From Aureitalea marina (GTDB lineage Bacteria > Bacteroidota > Bacteroidia > Flavobacteriales > Flavobacteriaceae), in NCBI RefSeq assembly GCF_002943755.1, contig NZ_MQUB01000001.1:248001-312000 (forward strand): a stretch of DNA of 64,000 bases. The letters are read 5' to 3'. Each line of letters starts with the position of its first letter. The first letter of the stretch is position 1. The notes under the pieces were generated by a model. That model made no database searches, had not been told where the DNA came from, and saw only the letters and a program-made list of their open reading frames with translations. Of the stretch, positions 52,301-61,274 are shown piece after piece. Both the position numbers and the translations under genes were made by a program.

Positions 52301-52997
52301 AGTTTATGAATATTCCGCGCGTAGCCATGGAGGCAATGTTTCCGGTCCAAGGGCTGTTTGGGTCGACATCCGGGACCAACTCGTCACTCATAGCAAATAC
52401 ACCACGTATAGAAGGCGTAAACTTGAAGTAATAGAGGTAGAGGTCCACTCCAATTCCCATTTCGTAATAATAGGTTGAACTAGTCATCCGAAACTGCCCG
52501 GCACTGTTATCCTGTGGGTTTGACTCGTTACTGGAGAGGTTGATGCTGGTAGATACTCCTCCAATTATGAATGGCTTAAAGTTATTCATTCGTTTGGTCG
52601 AGAATTTGACCAGTAAAGGAATATGTATATAAGTAGACTTTACTTCTCTCAATTCGTCCCTTTCTTCGGCAAAACCTGGAAAGCGTAAATTTCGTTGCGC
52701 AAAGACCATTCCCGGTTCAAGCCTAAGGTTGATGTAGTTATTGATCCGCAAATCTCCGATCAATCCTACATTAAATCCTACCTGACTTTCCACCTGAACG
52801 TCTGTGTTGCTAACATCATTTCGGTCCTGGTCATAACGGAATTTGAAGTCCAAGCTATTAAAGCCAAGAAAGTATCCCCAGGTATAACGGCGCTTGTCAA
52901 AATTCTCCATATTGGATAGCCGTTCCTTACGAAAGAGTTGAGCAGAGGCCGAATAACTGAGGCCAAAGACGAACAAGATCAATAGAAATCGTTTCAT
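52287..52997 (-). CDS. porT: Type IX secretion / gliding protein PorT (SprT)
   Basis: The outer-membrane barrel protein (236 residues from the ATG at 52997) has a signal peptide (MKRFLLILFVFGLSYSASAQ). Segments such as YTWGYFLGFNSLDFKF, INLRLEPGMVFAQR and STYIHIPLLVKFS are typical of PorT, a component of the type IX secretion machinery. The frame extends to 53033, but that would put extra residues before the signal. It begins two bases after menG, the gene order known from flavobacteria. Confidence 0.88.
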   Translation of the reverse strand: MKRFLLILFVFGLSYSASAQLFRKERLSNMENFDKRRYTWGYFLGFNSLDFKFRYDQDRNDVSNTDVQVESQVGFNVGLIGDLRINNYINLRLEPGMVFAQRNLRFPGFAEERDELREVKSTYIHIPLLVKFSTKRMNNFKPFIIGGVSTSINLSSNESNPQDNSAGQFRMTSSTYYYEMGIGVDLYLYYFKFTPSIRGVFAMSDELVPDVDPNSPWTGNIASMATRGIFINFTFQ

Positions 52998-52998
52998 G

Positions 52999-53730
52999 TT
53001 ACTTGGTAGCCGAATAAATTGTTGCCGAACCAAAGGTCTGGGGCAAATTGATCACCTCTTTAAACCCGATTTTCCTCAAAATATTGTTGAGTGCTTCTCC
53101 GTGAGGAAAAACGGATGCACTTTCGCTGAGGTAGCTATAGGCCACTTTATCCCGTGCAAAGATCCGACCGATCAATGGCAGGATCGCCTTGGTATAAACA
53201 TTGTAGCCTTGTTTCCATGGGAATTTGGTTGGGACGGAGGTTTCCAGTATCACTAATTGTCCACCTGGCTGGATAACCCTTAAAATTTCTGAAAGACCCT
53301 GTTCCAGATTTTCAAAATTTCGTATCCCGAAGGACACGGTAGCCGCGTGGAAATGATTGTTCTCAAATGGCAAGGATTCGCCGTCACCACGCACAAATTG
53401 AACCCGATCGCTCCAAGATTGACCTATGCTCTTCTTACGTGCTTCGCTAAGCATCCCTTCCGAGATATCCAGGCCAACGATCTCCGGGATTTCAGTTTTA
53501 GTGGCAAAGCTTACCGCCAGGTCTCCGGTTCCTGTAGCAATATCGAGCACATTAGTGGGGTTTTCCTTAGCGATCATCGCAATCACTTTCTTTCTCCACT
53601 TGACATCGGTACCCAGTGAAATAACTCGATTTAGCCCATCATAGCGACCAGAAATGGTATCGAACATTTGTTCGACCTGTTTCTTCTTATTTAGCTCGGA
53701 GTCTTTGTAAGGTTTAACGTTCACAACCAT
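52999..53730 (-). CDS. ubiE: Demethylmenaquinone methyltransferase MenG/UbiE
   Basis: The enzyme C-methylates demethylmenaquinone in the last step of menaquinone synthesis. The 243-residue SAM-dependent methyltransferase has VLDIATGTGDLAVSFA (motif I), FGIRNFENLEQGLSEI and the RVIQPGGQLVILE segment. Bacteroidota use menaquinone, so MenG is the expected activity. Confidence 0.94.
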   Translation of the reverse strand: MVVNVKPYKDSELNKKKQVEQMFDTISGRYDGLNRVISLGTDVKWRKKVIAMIAKENPTNVLDIATGTGDLAVSFATKTEIPEIVGLDISEGMLSEARKKSIGQSWSDRVQFVRGDGESLPFENNHFHAATVSFGIRNFENLEQGLSEILRVIQPGGQLVILETSVPTKFPWKQGYNVYTKAILPLIGRIFARDKVAYSYLSESASVFPHGEALNNILRKIGFKEVINLPQTFGSATIYSATK

Positions 53731-53829
53731 TGGAAATCAGGCGTGCAAATCTACATATTTTTATGCAGTCCACTGAGTGAAAAGGACAACAAGAAAAGAC
53801 CAAATTGAAGCGGATAGACTAAATTTTGG

Positions 53830-53838
53830 TAACTTTGC
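53830..53838 (+). promoter_or_regulatory. -7 box TAACTTTGC for trkA-trkH
   Basis: TAACTTTGC matches TANNTTTGC and lies 22 bases before the trkA ATG. No correctly spaced TTG is present (the nearest lies 22 bases upstream of the box). Confidence 0.6.
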
Positions 53839-53859
53839 CCCGCATTTGCCCTTATTCTT

Positions 53860-55209
53860 ATGAAAATTATCATAGCCGGTGCCGGTGAGGTAGGATTTCA
53901 TTTAGCCAAACTCCTTTCTTTCGAATCTCAAGATATTACGCTGATCGATACCAACAGGGAATCGCTAGCCTATGCCGATACTCATTTGGATATCCGGGTC
54001 ATCAAAGGCGATGCTACTTCCATCTCTATTCTTCGGGATGCCCAGGTAGAAAGGACCGATCTGGTTATTGGGGTTACTTCCAGCGAAACCACCAACATTA
54101 CAGCCTGTGTCCTGGCCAAACAGTTGGGAGCCAAACGGACCATTGCCCGTATTGCCAATACCGAATTTATCGAGAATAAGGAGACGGTAGGCTTTACCAA
54201 ATTTGGTATTGACGAATTGATCTCTCCAGAGGCGCTTGCCGCTAGTGAGATCGAACTTTTGCTCAATCAAAGCGGGTTCAATGACACCTATGAATTTGAA
54301 GATGGCGCTCTGATCATGATCGGACTGACCCTTTCACGTACTGCTGCCTTTGTGGGCAATTCGGTAAAACAGGTTACACAGGACAATCCGCAACTCAAGT
54401 GCGTACCTATTGCTATCCAACGATTTGGAACACAGTACACCTTGATCCCCAGGGGAGACACCATTTTTAAAGAAGGGGATCAGGTATATTTCATAACGAC
54501 CAAGGATGGGGTAGAGCAGATTTATCAACTGACCGGAAAGGTGAGGGAAGAGATCAAGAATGTCATGATACTGGGCGGCAGTAATATCGGTTACAAGGCT
54601 GCGAAAGACCTCTGTAGTTCGCGCTTCAATGTAAAGTTGATCGAGAATAACAAGGAGAAGGCCTTCGAGATCGCCGACGAACTTTCGTCTGTCCTGGTCA
54701 TTCAGGGCGATGGAAGGAATGTGGAGTTGCTGGAGGAGGAGTCCATTCAGGATATGGACGCCTTTATTTCCGTGACAGGAAACAGCGAGACCAATATTAT
54801 GTCTTGCCTGGTTGCCCGCTCCAAAGGAGTCAGGAAGACCATTGCCCTTGTAGAGAATATGGATTACTTCAGGCTCTCTCAGTCTATCGGGATAGATACC
54901 CTGATCAATAAAAAGCTATTGGCGGCCAACAATATCTTTCGCTACGTTAGAAAAGGTGAGATCGTTGCCATGACCAAGCTCAACAATATGAACGCCGAGC
55001 TGCTGGAATTTGTGGTTTCAGGTTCTTCCAAGGTCTGTAACAAGTTGGTTAGGGATATTGATTTTCCTCGTTCCGCCATAATCGGTGGGGTCGTTCGCGA
55101 TGATGAAGGTTTGATCGCACTTGGAGATTTCAAAATACAACGAGGGGATAGGATCGTGGTCTGTTGCTTGCCGCAATCCATTAAGAAGGTAGAGAAACTC
55201 TTTGTCTGA
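53860..55209 (+). CDS. trkA: Trk potassium-uptake peripheral subunit TrkA
   Basis: The 449-residue protein has two copies of the RCK module, each a Rossmann NAD-binding half (GAGEVGFHLAKLLS at about 5, GGSNIGYKAAKDL at about 235) followed by a C-terminal half. It gates the TrkH channel. It overlaps trkH by one base (TGATG), so the two are coupled. Confidence 0.95.
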   Translation: MKIIIAGAGEVGFHLAKLLSFESQDITLIDTNRESLAYADTHLDIRVIKGDATSISILRDAQVERTDLVIGVTSSETTNITACVLAKQLGAKRTIARIANTEFIENKETVGFTKFGIDELISPEALAASEIELLLNQSGFNDTYEFEDGALIMIGLTLSRTAAFVGNSVKQVTQDNPQLKCVPIAIQRFGTQYTLIPRGDTIFKEGDQVYFITTKDGVEQIYQLTGKVREEIKNVMILGGSNIGYKAAKDLCSSRFNVKLIENNKEKAFEIADELSSVLVIQGDGRNVELLEEESIQDMDAFISVTGNSETNIMSCLVARSKGVRKTIALVENMDYFRLSQSIGIDTLINKKLLAANNIFRYVRKGEIVAMTKLNNMNAELLEFVVSGSSKVCNKLVRDIDFPRSAIIGGVVRDDEGLIALGDFKIQRGDRIVVCCLPQSIKKVEKLFV

Positions 55210-56714
55210 TGGGTTCTCTGTCCAAACTGAATTACCGGATCATATTCTACCTAATGGGCCTCTTGTTGCTGGTCAACGGTGGTTTTATGTGGTTGGCAGC
55301 ACTGTTCAGCCTAAGTTATGGAGATGGCGCCACCACACCCATCTCACTGGCCGGTGCAACCACCATGCTGATCGGAGCTGCCCTGATGCTTGCTACCCGG
55401 CAGCATAGAAAGGAAATTCAAAAAAGGGAAGGCTATATCATCGTCACCTTTGGCTGGTTGTTCATGTCCTTAACGGGGACCCTGCCCTATATCTATTCCG
55501 GGGCCATTCCCAGTTTTACCAATGCCTTTTTTGAGACCATGAGTGGGTACACCACCACAGGATCCTCTATACTTTCTGATATCGAAGCACTTCCGGAGGG
55601 CATACTATTCTGGCGAAGTATCACCCATTGGATAGGAGGAATGGGAATCATAGTATTGGCCATTGCCATCCTGCCACTGCTGGGAATAGGAGGGATGCAG
55701 CTGTTCGCAGCCGAAGCGCCGGGTCCTGGTGGTGACAAGCTGCACCCAAGGATCACAGATACCGCCAAGCGCTTATGGCTCATTTATGTGGGATACACCC
55801 TGGCCGAGACCCTCTTGCTGTCACTGGCGGGAATGAGTTTTTTCGATGCAATAAACCATTCCCTGAGTACACTGAGTACAGGAGGCTTTAGTACAAAAAA
55901 TGCCAGTATGGCCCATTGGAATGGCAGTCCTTTGATCCAGTACATAACTATGATCTTTATGTTCCTGGCTGGAACCAATTTTGTCCTGAGCTATTTTGCC
56001 TTTAAGACCAAATTTTCCAAGATTTTCCAGGATGAAGAATTCAAACTCTATGTCGCACTGATCTTCGGTTTTACCGTCTTGACCGGATTGATCATCTACT
56101 TTTGGGCGGATCCTAGCCAGTCCAGCATTGATCACCCTATGGTATGGGGCAAGTTTGAAAGTGCCATTCGCCACGGTATGTTCCAGGTGCTTGCTGTGAT
56201 CACAACAACCGGTTTTGTCACTGCCGATTTTACCGCATGGACCTCCTTTCTGACCATTTTCTTCCTGGGGCTGATGTTCCTGGGCGGATCTGCGGGGTCT
56301 ACGTCGGGTGGGATCAAGATCGTCCGCCACTTGATCATGATCAAAAATGGGATGTTGGAGTTCAAACGCACACTACATCCTAATGCTATCTTACCTGTGC
56401 GCTACAACCAGCGCGCAGTGCAGCAACCTATTGTGTTCAACATTCTGGCCTTTTTCATCCTGTATATGTTGTCCTTTATTGTTGGGGTCTTGGTCTTCTC
56501 TTGGATCGGCCTGGATTTCAAAACTGCCTTGGGTGGCGCGGCTAGTTCCCTGGGTAACGTCGGTCCGGCACTAGGGGCACTGGGGCCAACTGAGAACTTC
56601 GGTAACCTGCCTGAAGCCGGTAAACTATGGGCGTCTTTCCTGATGTTGATCGGACGTTTGGAGCTCTTTACTGTTCTGATCCTTTTTACGCCTTTCTTCT
56701 GGCGTAATCGATAA
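55209..56714 (+). CDS. trkH: Trk potassium channel subunit TrkH
   Basis: The integral membrane subunit (501 residues) has many transmembrane segments and four pore-loop-like segments. Conserved stretches are MSGYTTTGSSI, SLSTLSTGGFST, AVITTTGFVTADF and AASSLGNVGPALG, each resembling a selectivity filter. TrkA and TrkH together carry out potassium uptake. It is convergent with the cupin gene with two bases between. Confidence 0.95.
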   Translation: MGSLSKLNYRIIFYLMGLLLLVNGGFMWLAALFSLSYGDGATTPISLAGATTMLIGAALMLATRQHRKEIQKREGYIIVTFGWLFMSLTGTLPYIYSGAIPSFTNAFFETMSGYTTTGSSILSDIEALPEGILFWRSITHWIGGMGIIVLAIAILPLLGIGGMQLFAAEAPGPGGDKLHPRITDTAKRLWLIYVGYTLAETLLLSLAGMSFFDAINHSLSTLSTGGFSTKNASMAHWNGSPLIQYITMIFMFLAGTNFVLSYFAFKTKFSKIFQDEEFKLYVALIFGFTVLTGLIIYFWADPSQSSIDHPMVWGKFESAIRHGMFQVLAVITTTGFVTADFTAWTSFLTIFFLGLMFLGGSAGSTSGGIKIVRHLIMIKNGMLEFKRTLHPNAILPVRYNQRAVQQPIVFNILAFFILYMLSFIVGVLVFSWIGLDFKTALGGAASSLGNVGPALGALGPTENFGNLPEAGKLWASFLMLIGRLELFTVLILFTPFFWRNR

Positions 56715-56716
56715 GC

Positions 56717-57043
56717 TTATTGATAATCTTCCCGAACCGGGGTAAAGGTGTCCAGGATGATACAATCGGTCAGGGATCGTCCGGAGTGGACTGCATTGGA
56801 AGGAATCACCACCACATCTCCCTTTCCGCACACTTTTGTTTGTCCTTCGACCGTCATCTCGAATTCACCTTCCATGACCATAGAGATCTGTTCGTGGAAA
56901 TGGTGGTGCTGTGGTAAGTGACTTCCCGCCTTGGTTTTTACCAGGGATAAGGTTTGCTTATCAGTATGGATCAAATGGGCGTCAAATCCCGGAATGATCT
57001 CTCTGGCAGGTACGGTTTCAAATTTTTGAAATAGATCGTTCAT
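56717..57043 (-). CDS. Small cupin-domain protein
   Basis: The 108-residue single cupin barrel carries the motif [21 protein letters not shown] with three His and a Glu, and a second motif ([12 protein letters not shown]) with His. It is probably a metal-binding enzyme or regulator; the substrate is unknown. Its start overlaps purT by four bases, making it the last gene of the desaturase-aminotransferase-purT run. Confidence 0.8.
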   Translation of the reverse strand: MNDLFQKFETVPAREIIPGFDAHLIHTDKQTLSLVKTKAGSHLPQHHHFHEQISMVMEGEFEMTVEGQTKVCGKGDVVVIPSNAVHSGRSLTDCIILDTFTPVREDYQ

Positions 57044-58200
57044 TCCACGCTGAGTTGAGTGGCTAAATGCTTGGCTCGCCGGACAGTTTGATCCAGGTCA
57101 GAATCCAGTTCATCATAGGTTAGCACCACCGCCATACGCCGGTTGGGCCTGGCATCTGGTTTTCCAAATATGCGTACGTCCGATTTTGGTTCCGAAACCA
57201 CATTTTCCAGTCCTTTGATCTGGGGATCATCCAAATGGCCCTGGGCCAAGACAACGGCAGAGGCACCTTGTCTTTCCAGAAATATTCCCGGTAAATTATG
57301 CCCCAGGATCGCTCTGAGGTGTAATTCGAATTCATTGTAGTTTTGGGTTCCGGCCAGTGTAACCATGCCCGTATCATGTGGCCTGGGGGATAGCTCAGAG
57401 AAATATACTCCGTCATCTGCTATAAAGAATTCAACTCCCCAGATCCCGGCACCGCCTAAGGCAGTGGTGACCTGTTTAGCCATTTGCTGGGCGTCCTGTA
57501 AATCCATCTCGTCCATTGGCATGGGTTGCCAACTCTCCCTGTAGTCTCCACCTTCCTGTCGGTGTCCAATAGGTGGGCAAAATAGGGTCGGACCATCGAT
57601 TTGTGTCAAGGTGAGTAGTGTGATCTCGTAGTTGAAGTGGACAAAAGCCTCTACAATTACCTCGGCCACATCACCTCTGGAGCCTTCCTGGGAGTAATTC
57701 CAGGACTTTTCTATATCCTCTTCCCGGTGGATCGTACTTTGCCCCTTACCGCTGGAAGACATTAATGGTTTCACCACACAAGGCATCCCAATTGCGGCTA
57801 CAGCCTCCTGTAATTCTTCGGCTGAGGTTGCATAGCGGTAATCCGCTGTCTGAATTTGGAGATCCTTAGCCGCAAGGTCCCGAATGGCCTTGCGGTTCAT
57901 GGTATAATTGGCAGCCTTAGCCGACGGAACTACGGAGATTCCATTCTGTTCATAGTGGTATAGCCTTTCCGTGCGGATGGCTTCAATTTCCGGTACAATA
58001 TAATCTGGTCTGTGCTTTTCTACGATCCCATCCAGAGCTTTCCCATCCAGCATATTGATGATCTCATATTCCTGGGCTACCTGCATGGCAGGCGCATTGG
58101 GATAACGGTCAGCTGCTATCACCCAATGTCCCAATCGCTGCGCGGCAATGACAAACTCTTTGCCAAGTTCACCACTACCGAGAAGTAAGAATCGGGCCAT
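57040..58200 (-). CDS. purT: Formate-dependent phosphoribosylglycinamide formyltransferase PurT
   Basis: PurT is an ATP-grasp enzyme converting GAR to formyl-GAR with formate in purine synthesis. The 386-residue protein starts [20 protein letters not shown] and carries [16 protein letters not shown] (ATP grasp), [27 protein letters not shown] (metal-binding Glu) and LGHNLPGI. It may replace the folate-dependent PurN. Confidence 0.95.
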   Translation of the reverse strand: MARFLLLGSGELGKEFVIAAQRLGHWVIAADRYPNAPAMQVAQEYEIINMLDGKALDGIVEKHRPDYIVPEIEAIRTERLYHYEQNGISVVPSAKAANYTMNRKAIRDLAAKDLQIQTADYRYATSAEELQEAVAAIGMPCVVKPLMSSSGKGQSTIHREEDIEKSWNYSQEGSRGDVAEVIVEAFVHFNYEITLLTLTQIDGPTLFCPPIGHRQEGGDYRESWQPMPMDEMDLQDAQQMAKQVTTALGGAGIWGVEFFIADDGVYFSELSPRPHDTGMVTLAGTQNYNEFELHLRAILGHNLPGIFLERQGASAVVLAQGHLDDPQIKGLENVVSEPKSDVRIFGKPDARPNRRMAVVLTYDELDSDLDQTVRRAKHLATQLSVE

Positions 58201-58210
58201 GAATCAGATA

Positions 58211-59401
58211 TTAAGAAAGTGCGTTCTTGATCCGGGACATGGCTTCTTTGATATCTTCCTCAGATGCTGCATAAGAGATTCGAATACAATTGGGGTCACC
58301 AAAAGCAGCTCCTGTTACGGTCGCCACTCCAGCTTCCTCCAGAAGGTACATCGCAAAATCTGAAGAATCAAAGATGGTTGTCCCATTGATGGTCTTGCCA
58401 AAATAGTGAGATACATCCGGAAACACATAAAATGCTCCTTCCGGTTCGTTGCATTTAAAGCCAGGGATATCGGCCAATAGTCCAAGGATGAGTTCCCTCC
58501 TGGATTGGAAGGCGTCGATCATGTACTGAATGGCAGAAGGAGGGCTTTCCAGGGCAGCAATCGTTGCTCGCTGAGCGATACAGTTGGCCCCGCTGGTCAC
58601 TTGTCCCTGCATCTTGTTACAAGCACGAGCGATCCAATCCGGTGCACCGATATACCCTATCCTCCAACCAGTCATGCTGAAAGCCTTGGATACACCATTA
58701 ACGGTAACCGTTCTGTCATACATATCCTCAAATTGCGCCATGGAGGCATGTCCGCCAACAAAATTGATGTGTTCGTATATCTCGTCACTGACCACTATGA
58801 TCTGTGGGTGATCCACCAAAACATCGGCCAGGGCCCGCAATTCTTCTTTGCTGTAGACCGAGCCACTTGGATTACAGGGAGACGAATAGATCATCATCTT
58901 TGTCCTGGGGCTAATGGCAGCTCTTAGTGACTCTGGAGTGATCTTGAAATCGGTTTCAATACTTGTATCAATGGGCACAGGAACTCCTCCGGCTACCTTA
59001 CTGATATCGCTATAACTGACCCAGTATGGAGCAGGCAAGAGCACCTCGTCTCCTTCATTCAACAGGACCTGGGCCAGGTTGGCCAAAGACTGCTTGGCTC
59101 CCGTGGATACTACGATCTGGGTCGGATTGTAGCTCAGTCCGTTATCTCGTTTGAACTTCTCGATGATCGCAGTCTTGAGATCCGCATATCCATCTACGGG
59201 GGTATAGGAATGGTAATCGTCATTGATGGCCTGAACAGCGGCTTCTTTAACAAACTCAGGTACCGTAAAATCGGGTTCTCCTAGACTCAGGCCAATGATG
59301 TCTTTACCTTGACCTCGAAGTTCGCGTGCCTTGGCTGCCATAGCCAAGGTGGCCGAAGTAGCCATTTCGTTGACACGCTTCGATAATTGTGGGTTGCTCA
59401 T
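58211..59401 (-). CDS. PLP-dependent aminotransferase (aspartate aminotransferase type)
   Basis: The class I aminotransferase of 396 residues has the PLP-binding Lys in SKAFSMTGWRIGY, the SSPCNPSGSVYSKEEL segment and the C-terminal RISYAASEEDI. It resembles bacterial aspartate aminotransferases of subgroup Ib. The exact amino-acid preference cannot be read. It is two bases from the desaturase and ten from purT, consistent with one transcript. Confidence 0.9.
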   Translation of the reverse strand: MSNPQLSKRVNEMATSATLAMAAKARELRGQGKDIIGLSLGEPDFTVPEFVKEAAVQAINDDYHSYTPVDGYADLKTAIIEKFKRDNGLSYNPTQIVVSTGAKQSLANLAQVLLNEGDEVLLPAPYWVSYSDISKVAGGVPVPIDTSIETDFKITPESLRAAISPRTKMMIYSSPCNPSGSVYSKEELRALADVLVDHPQIIVVSDEIYEHINFVGGHASMAQFEDMYDRTVTVNGVSKAFSMTGWRIGYIGAPDWIARACNKMQGQVTSGANCIAQRATIAALESPPSAIQYMIDAFQSRRELILGLLADIPGFKCNEPEGAFYVFPDVSHYFGKTINGTTIFDSSDFAMYLLEEAGVATVTGAAFGDPNCIRISYAASEEDIKEAMSRIKNALS

Positions 59402-59403
59402 GA

Positions 59404-60501
59404 TCAGATACTCAAAGCGGGATTAGCGCCTAACTGCTTCAAATGCTGGAAGTGGGCGATCACTGCTTTTCGTGTGGTTTTATATTCGTTATAAGGTAGA
59501 TTGAATTCGATGGCTGTAGACTTCACGATCTGAGAGATCTTGGTGTAGTGAATATGACTGATGTTGGGAAAGATGTGATGTTCTACCTGGTGGTTAAGCC
59601 CACCTGTGAACCAATTGACGATCCGGTTTTTAGTGGAGAAATTGACAGTGGTAAATAACTGGTGAATGGCCCAGGTATTCTTCATATTTCCAGCTTCGTC
59701 CGGTACAGGCATCTCGGCGTCTTCCACTACATGAGCTAGTTGGAATACTACACTCAAAATAAGTCCGGCTGTGTAGTGCATCACAAAGAATCCGATCAGT
59801 ATCTTCCACCAAACAATATTGAAAAACAAGATCGGGATCACCAACCAGACGATGGCATAGACCACTTTGAACAATATGAGGGTACTCCATTGCTTGAGAG
59901 GTGAAGGAAGCTTCCCGTAGGACAATTTACGGTCCAAATATCTTTTGGTTTGTTTGAAGTCCGCTGTCAGCACCCAATTGATGGTCAGCAGTCCATAGAG
60001 GAATATGCTGTAAATATGCTGAAATCGGTGAAACCATTTCCAATTGTGATGTTCTGAAAATCGCATGATGGACCCAGTTTCCATATCCTCATCGTGTCCG
60101 TGAATGTTGGTATACGTATGGTGGAGTACATTATGCTGTACTTGCCAATTGTAAACATTACCGGCAAGGATATAGATACTTCCTCCCATTAGTTTGTTCA
60201 CCCATTTCTTGGACGAATAAGAACCGTGATTAGCGTCGTGCATCACATTCATACCCACTCCGGCCATACCAACACCCATAACAACAGCTAGAATAAGCTG
60301 CAGCCAGCCGGGCATATCGATCAGCATGATCAGGAAGTAGGGCGCCAGGTAAAGCAGGAACATCACAACTGTTTTCAGATGCAATTTCCAGTTACCGGAC
60401 CGGGCAACATTATTTTCTTTAAAATATTGATTTACACGCTTGTTCAGAGTCCTGAAAAAATTAGAGGAATCCGTGCGTGAGAATTTGACTTGATTTTCCA
60501 A
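59404..60501 (-). CDS. Membrane fatty-acid desaturase
   Basis: The enzyme inserts double bonds into acyl chains. It has three His boxes (HDANH in VMHDANHGSY, HNVLHH and HQVEHH), and several transmembrane spans (about 35-55, 62-85, 170-190, 210-235). Length is 365 residues from the TTG at 60501 (MENQVKFSRTDSS). The open frame extends to 60561, but a -7 box at 60524-60532 supports the shorter start. Position and substrate (acyl-lipid or acyl-CoA) are unknown. Confidence 0.88.
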   Translation of the reverse strand: MENQVKFSRTDSSNFFRTLNKRVNQYFKENNVARSGNWKLHLKTVVMFLLYLAPYFLIMLIDMPGWLQLILAVVMGVGMAGVGMNVMHDANHGSYSSKKWVNKLMGGSIYILAGNVYNWQVQHNVLHHTYTNIHGHDEDMETGSIMRFSEHHNWKWFHRFQHIYSIFLYGLLTINWVLTADFKQTKRYLDRKLSYGKLPSPLKQWSTLILFKVVYAIVWLVIPILFFNIVWWKILIGFFVMHYTAGLILSVVFQLAHVVEDAEMPVPDEAGNMKNTWAIHQLFTTVNFSTKNRIVNWFTGGLNHQVEHHIFPNISHIHYTKISQIVKSTAIEFNLPYNEYKTTRKAVIAHFQHLKQLGANPALSI

Positions 60502-60523
60502 GAGAGCAATTTTTGGTAAAAAC

Positions 60524-60532
60524 ACAAAAATA
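60524..60532 (-). promoter_or_regulatory. -7 box TATTTTTGT for the desaturase operon
   Basis: On the minus strand TATTTTTGT matches TANNTTTG. It ends 22 bases before the TTG start at 60501 and lies inside the longer open frame, favouring the shorter start. Confidence 0.5.
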
Positions 60533-60608
60533 CGTATTCTTGACGCAATACGAGAGGGCATATCATAAAGTTATCCCAAGAATAATTAAATTCGCTGCCT
60601 CTTCTGCT

Positions 60609-61229
60609 ATGGATCGAATTCAACATTATTTTCCGGATCTTACCATAAACCAAACGGGTCAGTTCTCGCTGATGCGTGAACTCTACGAGGACTGGAACAG
60701 TAAAATCAATGTGGTCTCCAGGAAGGATGTAGACGAACTTTATTTACGGCATGTCTTACATTCCCTGGGGATTGCCAAAGTGCAACCATTTCTACCTGGA
60801 ACAGAGGTCATGGATGTTGGAACGGGAGGAGGATTCCCAGGTATTCCCCTGGCAGTTTTATTTCCTCAGACCCAATTTCACCTGGTGGACAGTATCGGGA
60901 AGAAGATCAAGGTGGTAGAGGAGGTTGTCAAGGGATTGCAGTTGGAAAATGTTCGTTTTACCCATGGTCGTGCGGAAGATGTGAACAAGGAGTATGACTT
61001 CATAGTCAGTCGTGCCGTCGCCCGAATGGATGCATTCCATCGATGGGTTAAAGGCAAAGTGAAAGCAGAAAGTCGTCATCAGTTAAGCAATGGGATCCTC
61101 TATCTAAAAGGTGGAGATCTGGTCGAAGAACTCGCGCCCTTTCCCAATGCCCGGATCTATCCGTTGTCCGCCTATTTTCAGGAGGAATTCTTCGAGACCA
61201 AGTCCGTCGTTCATCTTCCCGTGAAATAA
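60609..61229 (+). CDS. rsmG: 16S rRNA G527 methyltransferase RsmG (GidB)
   Basis: RsmG N7-methylates G527 of 16S rRNA. From the ATG at 60609 (MDRIQHYFPDL) the protein has 206 residues, as usual; the frame extends upstream to 60513 but that part overlaps the divergent desaturase and is unlike the family. The SAM motif VMDVGTGGGFPGIPLAV and the NVVSRKDVDELYLRH segment are diagnostic. Confidence 0.94.
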   Translation: MDRIQHYFPDLTINQTGQFSLMRELYEDWNSKINVVSRKDVDELYLRHVLHSLGIAKVQPFLPGTEVMDVGTGGGFPGIPLAVLFPQTQFHLVDSIGKKIKVVEEVVKGLQLENVRFTHGRAEDVNKEYDFIVSRAVARMDAFHRWVKGKVKAESRHQLSNGILYLKGGDLVEELAPFPNARIYPLSAYFQEEFFETKSVVHLPVK

Positions 61230-61254
61230 AAAACCCACCGCGATGGGTGGGTTC
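61226..61254 (-). terminator. Terminator of pruA
   Basis: AACCCACC (61232-61239) pairs with GGTGGGTT (61246-61253). On the minus strand it is followed by TTTTTTATTT, so it ends pruA; it also lies against the end of the convergent rsmG. Confidence 0.85.
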
Positions 61255-61274
61255 TGGATTTTAGTTCACTTAAA